This document shows positions 1 to 8,318 of a stretch of 35,024 nucleotides of DNA, piece by piece; within the stretch, counting starts at the first letter, position 1, and every line of letters starts with the position of its first letter. The translations under genes were made by a program, and so were the position numbers. The notes beneath the pieces are model-generated. The model was given only the letters and a program-made list of their open reading frames with translations. It made no database searches and was not told the DNA's origin. The stretch comes from JACZSB01 sp965372015 (lineage in GTDB: Bacteria > Fidelibacterota > Marinisomatia > SCGC-AAA003-L08 > TS1B11): assembly GCA_965372015.1 (NCBI GenBank), contig CBDVAP010000017.1:1-35024 (forward strand), given 5' to 3'.

Positions 1-189
1 GAAGCGTTGATCGGCATAATACTGGCCCTGCCACTGATGATAAAAGAATTTACCCCCTGGAAATCGATTCCCATCGATTTCAATCTATTCGATACCGCTC
101 CCCTGGGACCCTGGCCGGGGGTATTGCTGGTGATCGGGGTAGGCTGGCTGCTTTACCGGGCGGCCAATAATGACGAAGCGGCACAGTAG
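1..189 (+). CDS. C-terminal end of a membrane protein (5' truncated by window edge)
   Basis: The reading frame is open from the first base and ends at TAG 187-189, so only the last 62 residues are seen. They hold two hydrophobic segments, roughly residues 3-13 and 38-50, separated by a loop rich in Pro, Asp and aromatic residues, and a short polar tail ending NNDEAAQ. This is what the end of a polytopic transporter looks like, but no family signature is visible and I do not assign one. The TTG at position 7 is unlikely to be the real start because the frame continues upstream of the window. The next gene, adenosine deaminase, begins 67 nt later on the same strand, so a nucleoside or base transporter is possible, but that rests on context only. 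Confidence 0.5.
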   Translation, partial: EALIGIILALPLMIKEFTPWKSIPIDFNLFDTAPLGPWPGVLLVIGVGWLLYRAANNDEAAQ

Positions 190-256
190 TGATGATGTAC
201 CTAAAGCCGGACATGTTCGTCTATCGTCAAGGGCCAATAGTGACGGAGAGTACTCA

Positions 257-1312
257 ATGAAACTGGACATGGAGTTCTTCCAACGGTTGCCCAAAGCGGA
301 ACTGCACTGCCACCTGGACGGATCGTTACGCATCCCGACCATCTTGGAACTGGCTGGGCAACAGAAGGTGGAATTGCCAACCAGGGACCCCACTGATCTT
401 CGAGCAACGTTGAGTATTGGTGAGCGCCTGGGTACTCTGGAGAACTACCTGGACATGTTCAACCTGCCATTGGAGTTGTTGCAATTGCCCGAAGCGCTCG
501 AGCGGGCGGCTTACGAGCTGGCCGAAGACGCCTGGAACGAAGGGGTGCGGTATCTTGAGATTCGATATTCCCCCGTACTCCACACCCGCCAGGGGATGAC
601 CAGCGCAGAGAGCGTCGAGGCTGTCAAGCTGGGGCTGGACCGGGCCGAAACCGATTTCGGGATGCGCACCGGCATCATTATTTGCGGCATCCGCAGCATC
701 TCACCGGAAGTATCGCTAAGGCTGGCCGATCTGGCGGTGCAGTTCAAGCACAAGGGGGTGGTGGGGTTCGATCTAGCGGGGGCCGAGGAAAATTTCCCCG
801 CCAAACATCACCAGGAGGCCTTTTTCCTGATCTTAAAAAACAATATCAACACCACCCTGCACGCCGGGGAGGCCTTCGGGCCCGAAAGCATCCATCAGGC
901 TATCCACTACTGTGGCGCCCACCGCATTGGACACGGCACCCGGCTGATGGAGGACCAGGAGCTGATGCATTATGTGAACGACCACCGGTTGACGCTGGAA
1001 ATGTGCCTTACCAGCAACGTGCATACCAAGAGCGTCCGCAGCCTGAAGGAACACCCTTTCAAGTATTACTTCGACCAGGGGATCCGCGTGACCCTCAACA
1101 CCGACAACCGGTTGGTTTCCAACACCACCCTCTCGAGGGAATATTTGATTGCCAAAGAAACCTTTGGCCTACAGCTTGACGATTTCCGCGATATCATCAT
1201 CAATGGTTTCAAGGCGGCCTTCATGAGTCACCAGGAGCGGCGCGAGATGATCAAAGGGGTGATAGATGAACTGCAGGCTGAATTCGGGATCAAGCGGCTT
1301 ATTGTCGCCTGA
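257..1312 (+). CDS. add: Adenosine deaminase
   Basis: Zinc hydrolase that deaminates adenosine (and usually deoxyadenosine) to inosine in purine salvage; cytoplasmic, about 351 residues, normal for the family. Visible signatures are the metal pair in LHCHLDG (H17, H19), HAGE (H202 and catalytic E205), HRIGHGTRL (H226) and NTDNR (metal-binding D283 followed by N284). Many animal enzymes have DD at the last site; DN is, to my knowledge, common in bacterial Add proteins. The frame is open from 170, but ATG 257 is preferred: GGAGAG lies six bases upstream at 245-250, and the conserved N-terminus (FFQRLPKAELHCH) starts directly after it. The 29 extra residues of the longer frame look non-conserved. 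The 3' end overlaps the convergent PorZ-like gene by 14 bp (1299-1312). Confidence 0.95.
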   Translation: MKLDMEFFQRLPKAELHCHLDGSLRIPTILELAGQQKVELPTRDPTDLRATLSIGERLGTLENYLDMFNLPLELLQLPEALERAAYELAEDAWNEGVRYLEIRYSPVLHTRQGMTSAESVEAVKLGLDRAETDFGMRTGIIICGIRSISPEVSLRLADLAVQFKHKGVVGFDLAGAEENFPAKHHQEAFFLILKNNINTTLHAGEAFGPESIHQAIHYCGAHRIGHGTRLMEDQELMHYVNDHRLTLEMCLTSNVHTKSVRSLKEHPFKYYFDQGIRVTLNTDNRLVSNTTLSREYLIAKETFGLQLDDFRDIIINGFKAAFMSHQERREMIKGVIDELQAEFGIKRLIVA

Positions 1313-3719
1313 TTACGGCGACTTTGCTGACACCGGACCGGCCGTCCGCCAGGTAGGCCGCCACCAGGTATACCCCTGAACCGACCCACTCGCCATTGGA
1401 ATTCCGGCCGTCCCAGAAGGCCTGGTAGCCCTGGATATCCCCATCACCGGTGGCCAAACTCCGTACCAAGCGTCCCGAAACGGTAAAGATCTTCACCTCC
1501 GACCCCTGACGGAGACCGTCGATGACCAGCGGTGCAGCCGCCGGGATATAGTAAGGACTGGGATAGAGCTTCAGGCCGGCATAGTCCCGGACGTCTTGCC
1601 TGAAAGGCATCCTCAGGATGGAGATACCCTTGGCGGTGGCGATATACGCCAAGCCGGCACTATTATCGAGATAAATATCCAGAACCTCATTGGAAGGCAA
1701 CGGGCTGTTACGCACATTAAAACCGTTAACGTCGGGCCAGTAAGTGGTGTTGTCCAGCAAAACCCATAACCCATCCTGGGTGGAGCTGATCCACTTGTTG
1801 TTCTGAGCATCCACCCGCACCCGGGCCCCCTGGCTGAACGGTATTTCGTTGAGGAAATAGCCGTAGTTCGTAAATGGGCTGAGGGTTGGTCCCGATTCCA
1901 GCTCCACCACCACCCAACCCATCAATCCCTGCGGCGCCAGGGTCCACAGAATACCCTGATGGTCGAAGGTCATCGACCAGATGGTGTTGGGATCACTACT
2001 CGCCAGCCGGGAAGCGGGCCGATACCAATTATCGTCCGAATTATCCTCCAGGGTGCCCCCAAAATCAAGCACCGCAATGCCACCCGGGCTGGAGGCATGC
2101 AAGGCTTCCTCGCTGGCAATCCACACCCGCCCCTGGCTGTCAAAAGCGATTTCAGTGGGAGCTTGATTTAATTTCTCGCCACTTTCCTCGCGCGAGAAAT
2201 GAACCCAGCGATCATCCGGATCATCCGGGATTAAGACGGCCAGGGTATTCCCCTGGATATTCCCTTTCAATATAGTGATCCAGACATTGCCCGCCTCGTC
2301 CCGGGCCATCTGACGCACAGTGCTGTAGCCACTCGCAACCGGGGCATCCAATACGCCATCAGTGGTGTCATATTTTACGTAAGCCGGGACATTGTCATAG
2401 TTGAACCGGAGCAGAGTAGCCGCCTCCGGAAAGTTACCCTTGAGTCCCACTAAAAGGTCGCCGCCAGGCAGCTCCACCATATTCCAGGAGGGTTTACCCC
2501 GGAAATAAAGGGTGTCAGCGAGGTAAGAATCGCTTTGCTCGATCAAATAATTCCCGTGAATCCGGTCCTTATCCGGCCCAATATTCAGCCACCAGCTGGG
2601 GATCAGGTTATACCATGACCGGCCGTTGAACCTGGCAATCCCGCCACTGCCGGCTCCCACCAGCTCCCCGGAGCTCAATTTCAGTAGGGCGGAGTAGCTC
2701 TGGTCCACCATGCTGTTAGCGCCCAGAAACTCCCAGCTGTCCTGCACCAGGTTATAGCGGCTCAGCCCGTTACGAATGATAATCGCATAGACGCTTTCCG
2801 TATCGTCAGCCACCACGGCGGCTATCACCGGGCCTAGAGTCCGGCGAGAACCTTGGGCTTTTTGGTAGGGAGATAAAAATAGCAGTATATTTGAAAATGA
2901 GACTATGAACTCGCCGTTCAAACCGGGGGTCAAATGGCGTACGGTGGAGCCATTGAATTTATTGGCCACTTGCCAACCGCCGGGCGATCGCTGCCGGAGC
3001 GCATCCAACAGCGAGCCGTTATTATCGATCCCGTCCAGGGCCAGCAGCCAGTGGCCGGTGGAATCGACGTGGTACTGGACCAGTTCACCCAGGGTGTCAT
3101 CGGCCAGCCGGACCCAACTACCCGGGTCTTTTAAATTCCCCCGGACCACATCTCCGGCCAGCACCGCCGTGGGGGTGGTGACGATCAAGGTATCCCCGTC
3201 CAGATCCAGATCGTTGATGGCCGTCGGCCCGCCGGGCAAGTGTGGCCATATATCCCGGTACTCGAACCGGTCGCCCGCACGGTGGATATCAATGATCCCC
3301 ACCTCATTGCCCCGCCGGAAGGCGGCGAAACCCCGGTCGGCGGTGGCGCAGATATGGGTAATCCGGTCAATATCCAGATCGATTACATCCAATGCACCGG
3401 TCTCAAGATTATACACCTGAATAACTCCCCGCGGCTCGGCGCCCCCCAGCCACAGTTTGCCGTCAGCCAACGTCAACGTGCGAATATCCGGATAGACCAG
3501 GCCTTGCGGCAGTCCGATCAGGCTATAGGCGCCGCCGGCCAGATCGTATACCAGAGCACCTCCGCCCGTGGCCATATAAATCTTACCGTTGTGGTATTGG
3601 AGCGCTTGAGGATTATTGACGGGGAAGTAATGGCGCCACTCCCCCACCCGGGCCTGCCCCCGCAGACCGGGGACACCGGCCAAGAACCATAGTATCAGCG
3701 CCAGGGAGGGTCTGATCAA
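1299..3719 (-). CDS. Secreted PorZ-like beta-propeller protein
   Basis: 806 residues. An N-terminal signal peptide (MIRPSLALILWFLAGVPGLRG) is followed by a segment VGEWRHYFPVNN..IYMATGGGALVYDL, which resembles the first propeller of the type IX secretion protein PorZ. Many two-component-regulator-type propeller repeats follow (for example VWIASEEALH, KWISSTQDGLWVL, YIATAKGISIL). The last 90 residues form an Ig-like/FlgD-like domain (KIFTVSGRLVRSL .. WDGRNSNGEWVGSGVYLVAAY), as seen in C-terminal sorting regions. It probably acts outside the inner membrane, as part of or as cargo of a type IX-like system; the exact role is not shown. The start is TTG 3719-3717, overlapping the ribH stop as TTGA, so translation is probably coupled. 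It is the last gene of the rib operon and converges on add. Confidence 0.75.
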   Translation of the reverse strand: MIRPSLALILWFLAGVPGLRGQARVGEWRHYFPVNNPQALQYHNGKIYMATGGGALVYDLAGGAYSLIGLPQGLVYPDIRTLTLADGKLWLGGAEPRGVIQVYNLETGALDVIDLDIDRITHICATADRGFAAFRRGNEVGIIDIHRAGDRFEYRDIWPHLPGGPTAINDLDLDGDTLIVTTPTAVLAGDVVRGNLKDPGSWVRLADDTLGELVQYHVDSTGHWLLALDGIDNNGSLLDALRQRSPGGWQVANKFNGSTVRHLTPGLNGEFIVSFSNILLFLSPYQKAQGSRRTLGPVIAAVVADDTESVYAIIIRNGLSRYNLVQDSWEFLGANSMVDQSYSALLKLSSGELVGAGSGGIARFNGRSWYNLIPSWWLNIGPDKDRIHGNYLIEQSDSYLADTLYFRGKPSWNMVELPGGDLLVGLKGNFPEAATLLRFNYDNVPAYVKYDTTDGVLDAPVASGYSTVRQMARDEAGNVWITILKGNIQGNTLAVLIPDDPDDRWVHFSREESGEKLNQAPTEIAFDSQGRVWIASEEALHASSPGGIAVLDFGGTLEDNSDDNWYRPASRLASSDPNTIWSMTFDHQGILWTLAPQGLMGWVVVELESGPTLSPFTNYGYFLNEIPFSQGARVRVDAQNNKWISSTQDGLWVLLDNTTYWPDVNGFNVRNSPLPSNEVLDIYLDNSAGLAYIATAKGISILRMPFRQDVRDYAGLKLYPSPYYIPAAAPLVIDGLRQGSEVKIFTVSGRLVRSLATGDGDIQGYQAFWDGRNSNGEWVGSGVYLVAAYLADGRSGVSKVAVIRRQ

Positions 3720-4183
3720 GGCAATTTGGGTAACAGGTTCACCATTTCTATCAGGCTCTGCATCGACTCAGCGCCTTTGTTGCCGGCTTTGGTACCGGCC
3801 CGTTCGAACGCCTGCTCTATCGTGCCGGTGGTCAGGACACCGAAAGAGACCGGCACTTTCGATTGCAGGGCAGTTTCACTCAGGGCCCGGGTCACCTGGT
3901 GCGCCAGGACATCGAAGTGCAGTGTACTGCCCTTGATCAGCGCCCCCAGGGCCAGGACACCATCAAACCGGCTGCTGCCGGCCAGTCGCCGGACCACTGC
4001 CGGGATCTCGAATGCTCCCGGGACCCATACTACCGTCAGATTGTCCGGCTTACCACCGTGGCGCAAGAAGGCATCCTCAGCCCCGGCCAGCAACGCCTGG
4101 GTGACGGTACTGTTGAACCTGCTCACCACCACTGCAATTTTCTGGGAACTCAATGTCAGTTCACCGGTAATCGTCTTGCTCAT
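3716..4183 (-). CDS. ribH: 6,7-dimethyl-8-ribityllumazine synthase
   Basis: Condenses 5-amino-6-ribitylamino-uracil with 3,4-dihydroxy-2-butanone 4-phosphate to lumazine, the penultimate step of riboflavin synthesis. 155 residues, typical length. Family motifs are VVSRFNSTVTQALLAGA near the N-terminus, WVPGAFEIP, ALGALIKGSTLHFD (with the catalytic-type His next to Phe-Asp) and GVLTTGTIEQA. Start ATG 4183 has GGAGGG a few bases upstream. It lies 9 nt after ribBA, and its stop overlaps the TTG start of the PorZ-like gene. The C-terminus ends NLLPKLP after the helix AGNKGAESMQSLIEM, as in full-length homologues. Confidence 0.96.
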   Translation of the reverse strand: MSKTITGELTLSSQKIAVVVSRFNSTVTQALLAGAEDAFLRHGGKPDNLTVVWVPGAFEIPAVVRRLAGSSRFDGVLALGALIKGSTLHFDVLAHQVTRALSETALQSKVPVSFGVLTTGTIEQAFERAGTKAGNKGAESMQSLIEMVNLLPKLP

Positions 4184-4192
4184 GATGCCCTC

Positions 4193-5395
4193 CTATTGTA
4201 GAATCAAATGGCCCAATTTATCCCGCTTGGCCTTCAGGTATGGCCGGCTTTCGGCGGTAGCAGGAATTTCGATCGGTTCGCGGCTCACAATCTCCAGTCC
4301 ATAACCGTCCAGGCCCACTACTTTCCGGGGATTGTTGGTCAGCAGCCGCAGTTTCCGCACACCCAGGTCCAACAGAATCTGCGCGCCAATGCCGTACTCA
4401 CGCAAGTCGGGCTTGAACCCCAGCTGCAGATTGGCTTCCACCGTGTCCAAACCCTGGTCCTGGAGGCCGTAAGCCAGAAGCTTGTTCTTCAGGCCGATCC
4501 CCCGGCCTTCCTGGCGCAGGTAAACCAGTACGCCCCGGCCGGCGGCGGTGATCAGCTCCAGGGCCTTATCCAACTGCGGGCCGCAGTCGCAACGCAGTGA
4601 GCCGAAGATATCTCCGGTGAGGCACTGGCTGTGAACGCGGACCAGGATCTCTTGATCAGCGCTAAGTTCCCCTTTCACCAGGGCCATGTGGGTATCGTTA
4701 TGAATGGTGTCCTGATAGACTACCAGCCGGAATGGGCCGTACTGGGTGGGGAAGTTCAGGCTGGTGAGCCGCTCGACCAGTTGCTCCTTTTTCCGGCGAT
4801 AGGCGATAATCTCGGCTATACTGATCATCTTCAGGTCATATTTGCCGGCCAGATCCCGCAGCCGCTCCCCGCGGGCCATGGAGCCATCCTCGTCGATTAT
4901 CTCTACCAACAGGGCCACCGGTTCCGCCTCGGCCAACTGCGCCAAGTCGATGCCGGCCTCGGTGTGTCCGGCCCGCTGCAAGACACCACCCTCTTTGGCG
5001 AGCAGAGGAAACATATGGCCGGGCCTACCCAGGTCTGAGGCCGAGGCAGCCGGATCGAGGATCACCTGCAAGGTGCGCCAGCGGTCCTGGGCCGAGATAC
5101 CGGTGGTGGTGCCCTCCATGGCATCCACACTGACGGTAAAGGCCGTTTCGTGCAGGGAGGTGTTGCTCGATACCATGGGGTTCAGTCCCAGTCGCCGGGC
5201 CCGGTCGGGCGTAAGGGGCACACAGATCAGGCCCCGTCCCTCCCGCGACATGAAATTGATGTCCTCCGGGCGGGCCTTCTGGGCCAGCATGATGAAGTCA
5301 CCCTCGTTCTCACGTTCCTGGTCATCGGTGACGATAACCATTTTGCCGGCCTGCAGGTCCGCCACAATAGCTCGGATATCTTTTTCCAGAGTCAA
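4193..5395 (-). CDS. ribBA: Bifunctional 3,4-dihydroxy-2-butanone 4-phosphate synthase / GTP cyclohydrolase II
   Basis: Makes both precursors of lumazine: RibB turns ribulose 5-phosphate into dihydroxybutanone phosphate, and RibA opens GTP. 400 residues, the usual fused length. The RibB half (about 1-200) shows DDQERENEGDF (residues 24-34), the metal-binding type acidic motif, and RAGHTEAGIDLA (HTEA 144-147). The RibA half (about 205-400) shows the zinc site in HSQCLTGDIFGSLRCDCG (C258, C269, C271), LRQEGRGIGL and LLTNNPRK. The start is TTG 5395-5393, overlapping the ribE stop as TTGA; no in-frame ATG lies nearby, and the conserved region begins within 20 residues. Both halves look intact. 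No FMN riboswitch can sit directly upstream because ribE abuts the gene. Confidence 0.95.
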   Translation of the reverse strand: MTLEKDIRAIVADLQAGKMVIVTDDQERENEGDFIMLAQKARPEDINFMSREGRGLICVPLTPDRARRLGLNPMVSSNTSLHETAFTVSVDAMEGTTTGISAQDRWRTLQVILDPAASASDLGRPGHMFPLLAKEGGVLQRAGHTEAGIDLAQLAEAEPVALLVEIIDEDGSMARGERLRDLAGKYDLKMISIAEIIAYRRKKEQLVERLTSLNFPTQYGPFRLVVYQDTIHNDTHMALVKGELSADQEILVRVHSQCLTGDIFGSLRCDCGPQLDKALELITAAGRGVLVYLRQEGRGIGLKNKLLAYGLQDQGLDTVEANLQLGFKPDLREYGIGAQILLDLGVRKLRLLTNNPRKVVGLDGYGLEIVSREPIEIPATAESRPYLKAKRDKLGHLILQ

Positions 5396-6045
5396 CTTTC
5401 TCCGTATCCCCAGTTGCGCAGTTTTTCCATCTCCAGATCGTAGCGCTCCTCATCCCCGTCGATCTCAAACAGGCGCTCAACGTAGCGTGCCAGAATATCG
5501 GTCTCGATATTCACCGGGTCCCCCACCTGCTTGCGGCCCAGGGTGGTCGAGGACAAGGTGTAGGGTATCAGCGCCACCGTCAGACCGGCGATTGACAGGT
5601 CGGCGATAGTCAATGAAACGCCGTCCAAGGTAATGGAGCCCTTGGGCAGGCAGTACCGTAGCCACACGCTGTCGATGGTAACAGTCAGGCGCACATCGCC
5701 ACCATCCACCACGATACTGTTTATATAGGCCACGGTCTCCACGTGCCCCTGGACCATGTGCCCGTGAAAACGGTCCCGGGCAGCCATGGCCCGCTCCAGA
5801 TTCACCGGGTCGCCGGCCAGCAGATCACCCAGGTTGCTGCGTTGCAACGTCTCGGGGATCACTTGGACGGTAAAGCGATCAGCGGCAGTTTCCACCACGG
5901 TGAGGCACACGCCGTTAACGGCAATGCTATGGCCGGGCGCCAGGTCACTGAGTACTTGTTCGGCCCGGACGACCAGATTTTCGCCGCTGTCCGAAACCGT
6001 CCGCTCAGCAACAGTCCCGGTCTCTTCCACGATTCCTGTAAACAT
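5392..6045 (-). CDS. ribE: Riboflavin synthase, alpha chain
   Basis: Dismutates two 6,7-dimethyl-8-ribityllumazine molecules to riboflavin and the diaminouracil precursor. 217 residues made of two tandem lumazine-binding barrels: residues 1 to about 97 (start MFTGIVEETGTV, then VNGVCLTVVE), and about 98-195 (MVQGHVETVAYI, then GSITLDGVSLTI). This duplicated pattern identifies the family. The start MFTGIVEE is exactly the conserved N-terminus, with AGGAAA upstream of ATG 6045. It lies 15 nt after ribD, and its stop shares bases with the TTG start of ribBA. The C-terminal tail after the second barrel (DGDEERYDLEMEKLRNWGY) is polar and fits the trimerisation helix region of this family. Confidence 0.96.
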   Translation of the reverse strand: MFTGIVEETGTVAERTVSDSGENLVVRAEQVLSDLAPGHSIAVNGVCLTVVETAADRFTVQVIPETLQRSNLGDLLAGDPVNLERAMAARDRFHGHMVQGHVETVAYINSIVVDGGDVRLTVTIDSVWLRYCLPKGSITLDGVSLTIADLSIAGLTVALIPYTLSSTTLGRKQVGDPVNIETDILARYVERLFEIDGDEERYDLEMEKLRNWGYGES

Positions 6046-6060
6046 AGAACTTTTCCTATA

Positions 6061-7212
6061 TCAATGAAAGTTACTAAGCCGGGCATGAGCCTCCGGCGAC
6101 CAGGCAACCGTCAACCGGTCACCACCCGATTCCACTTCCTGCTCGGTATGCCACTCGGGCGGGACCGATATTGTGTTACCCAATTTACCATGTTCCCGCA
6201 CTTCCGAATCCGCTTTCTGCGGGGCGGTGAAGAGCATAATCTCATCAACCAGTCCGGCCTTTAAAAAGCTATCGTGCAGCCGGGGGCCACCTTCGACCAG
6301 CACCGTGGTTAGTCCCCGGCGGCCCAATTCAACCAGCACCTGCAACAGATCTATCCCGTTAGTTCCCAGGCTCACCCCAATCTGTTCGCCCCAGGTAGCG
6401 GATGCCGCCCCTTCACCGCCGCTGAATCGCAAGGTCGGTGCTTGCCCGTCGGTAAACAGGTTCAGGTCCGGTTCCAGCACACGGTTGCTATCCAGGACGA
6501 TGCGGCGCGGATTGGCGCCTTTCGCCTCCCGGACCGTCAACCGGGGATTATCCGCCTGGGCTGTGCGCCGGCCAATCATTACGCAGTCCACCTCGGACCG
6601 TAGCCGGTGCACCATCCGCCGGGATTCGGCCGACGTAAACCAGCGATTACCGGTCAAGCTAGCGGCCACAAAGTTATCGCTGGTTCGAGCCGCCTTCAAT
6701 ATTACATATGGCTCGCCGGTGGTTACCCATTTTAGGAAACCCCGGTTGAGCCGGGCCGCTTCCGGGGCCAGAACTCCAAGTTTAACCTCAATGCCCGCCG
6801 CGCGCAGGCCGGCGATACCGGCGCCGTCAACTTTGGGATGGGGATCGCGGTGGGCCACGACCAGCCGGGTCACACCGGCCTGAATCAGGGCCGGGACACA
6901 GGGATCGGTTTTCTTGCCTGGAAAGGTTTTTGCGCACGGTTCCAGGGTTACATAGGCGGTGGCTCCCCGCGCCCGGCCACCAGCCTGCTCCAGGGCCCGG
7001 GGCTCCGCATGGGGACCACCGAAGTGCTCGTGCCACCCTTCACCCACAACTTCCCCGTCCCGTACGAGGAGACACCCCACCTTAGGATCGGGACTGACCC
7101 GTACTGCATTCCGCCCGGCCAGTTCCAGTGCCCGGCGCATGAATACGCTGTCAATTTCCTGACTCGCAACCCTGGAGGTTCCCGGCGCAGTGATTGTGGC
7201 GGCCCCAGCCAT
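6061..7212 (-). CDS. ribD: Bifunctional diaminohydroxyphosphoribosylaminopyrimidine deaminase / reductase
   Basis: Second and third steps of riboflavin synthesis: zinc deaminase (N-terminal) and NADPH reductase (C-terminal), 383 residues from this start. The deaminase site is PHAEPRAL (H68, E70) with TLEPC and DPC as the other zinc ligands (C93, C105). The two cysteines are separated by 11 residues (AKTFPGKKTDP), whereas E. coli-type enzymes have eight. The reductase half shows NRWFTSAESRRMVHRLR, DNPRLTVRE and VLVEGGPRLHDSF. Two starts are possible, ATG 7245 (28-bp overlap with the protease gene) and ATG 7212 (5 nt after it). I prefer 7212 because the conserved sequence begins only at FMRRALELA, but neither start has a clear ribosome-binding site. 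First of four consecutive rib genes. Confidence 0.93.
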   Translation of the reverse strand: MAGAATITAPGTSRVASQEIDSVFMRRALELAGRNAVRVSPDPKVGCLLVRDGEVVGEGWHEHFGGPHAEPRALEQAGGRARGATAYVTLEPCAKTFPGKKTDPCVPALIQAGVTRLVVAHRDPHPKVDGAGIAGLRAAGIEVKLGVLAPEAARLNRGFLKWVTTGEPYVILKAARTSDNFVAASLTGNRWFTSAESRRMVHRLRSEVDCVMIGRRTAQADNPRLTVREAKGANPRRIVLDSNRVLEPDLNLFTDGQAPTLRFSGGEGAASATWGEQIGVSLGTNGIDLLQVLVELGRRGLTTVLVEGGPRLHDSFLKAGLVDEIMLFTAPQKADSEVREHGKLGNTISVPPEWHTEQEVESGGDRLTVAWSPEAHARLSNFH

Positions 7213-7217
7213 CAGGA

Positions 7218-8276
7218 CTACGCGAACGGCACGGGAATAAAGCATAGGATAAAGATGGCCAGACAGATCAAACCGATCCGTAATTCATAGGGAGATAAGG
7301 GGCGCTGGATGTCGTGGATCGGGGGATGCCGTACCGTGCGCATCAGCACCATTATCAGCACGGCCCACAACAGCCAGTTAGGTGAGAGGAACAGGCCCAT
7401 GGGTATCAGCAGCGCCAGCACCACTCGCCCCAACAGGGTCTGGCGGTCGCCCAGCAGGGCGTAGGAAATATGCCCGCCGTCCAATTGGGCCAACGGCAGC
7501 AGGTTCAACATGGTCACCAGCAACCCGATCCAGCCGGCGAAGGCCACCGGGTGGAGCATAATGTCCTGCTCGGGACCCAGGCCGGGGAATATTATGGCGG
7601 AAGACAGTTTTAATAGCAAACTATCCCCCAGAATAATCCCCTCGCCCCCGATGTCCACCACCGTGGACAGTAGCATCCCCAGAAACAGGGCCGGGACCGC
7701 CACTAGAAAGCCGGCGATGGGGCCGGCGGCGCCGATCTCCAGCAGGGCCAGCCGGTTGGGGATGGGACCGCGCATTTTGATAAAGGCCCCGAAAGTGCCG
7801 ATAAAAGTGATCGGCGGCGGCACCGGGATAAAATAGGGCAGGGTAACATCTACATTATGTTTACGGGCATAGTAATAGTGCCCGTACTCGTGGCAACCGA
7901 GTATGGCCAGCAGGGTCAGGCTGAAGGGCCAGCCGTAGATGATGGTCCAGGGTTGGAGGAAGACGTTGTATCCCGCCAGGATGGTCCCGGACATGAGGGT
8001 TGTCAGGACGGTGGCCAGGAAAAGGCCCAGGTGCAGACGGGACGGTTTTTGGCCGCTCTTACTTAGCCGCTCCCGGAATATGACCAGCAACCGCTGCTCC
8101 TGGCGGTTGAAATCGACTTGTAAGTCCAGATCGGTCAGGGCGGCCCGCTCGGCCCCCTCCGATACACCGTCCATCAGGTGATAGTAAACAACTTCCCCGG
8201 ACGGAAACTTCCCGCGGCCGTCAATAATTGCGACCCGTGCGAGGGCCTGGACTCCCTTTTCGATTTCCAAGGACAT
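7218..8276 (-). CDS. Site-2 protease family membrane metallopeptidase (M50)
   Basis: 352 residues. A soluble N-terminal part (about 1-80) is followed by several membrane segments (about 82-106, 113-132, 176-200, 245-262, 283-312, 334-350). The zinc motif HEYGH is at 129-133 inside a hydrophobic helix, and the third-ligand motif LDGGH is at 265-269. The Pro-rich stretch YFIPVPPP and the Gly-rich FIGTFGAFIKMRG are typical of EGY1/S2P-like M50 peptidases. No PDZ domain is visible. Family knowledge says these enzymes cut substrates within the membrane, often to release regulators; the substrate here is unknown. It precedes ribD by 5 nt, so it is likely cotranscribed with the rib genes although a functional link is not obvious. 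Start ATG 8276 has only a weak ribosome-binding site. Confidence 0.88.
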   Translation of the reverse strand: MSLEIEKGVQALARVAIIDGRGKFPSGEVVYYHLMDGVSEGAERAALTDLDLQVDFNRQEQRLLVIFRERLSKSGQKPSRLHLGLFLATVLTTLMSGTILAGYNVFLQPWTIIYGWPFSLTLLAILGCHEYGHYYYARKHNVDVTLPYFIPVPPPITFIGTFGAFIKMRGPIPNRLALLEIGAAGPIAGFLVAVPALFLGMLLSTVVDIGGEGIILGDSLLLKLSSAIIFPGLGPEQDIMLHPVAFAGWIGLLVTMLNLLPLAQLDGGHISYALLGDRQTLLGRVVLALLIPMGLFLSPNWLLWAVLIMVLMRTVRHPPIHDIQRPLSPYELRIGLICLAIFILCFIPVPFA

Positions 8277-8318
8277 AGTCAGCTCAAGTCAATGCGGCCG
8301 GAGGGCAGGAGTTCCCAT

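Noticed and set aside
7..189. Independent 60-residue protein starting at TTG 7
   Set aside because: The frame is open to the window edge, so this is more likely the end of a longer membrane protein.
4842..5609. 255-codon plus-strand frame rich in Ser, Arg and Pro
   Set aside because: Antisense of ribBA/ribE; low-complexity composition typical of a shadow frame.
6046..7290. FMN riboswitch for the rib genes
   Set aside because: Gaps between genes are at most about 15 nt and no conserved riboswitch helices were recognised.
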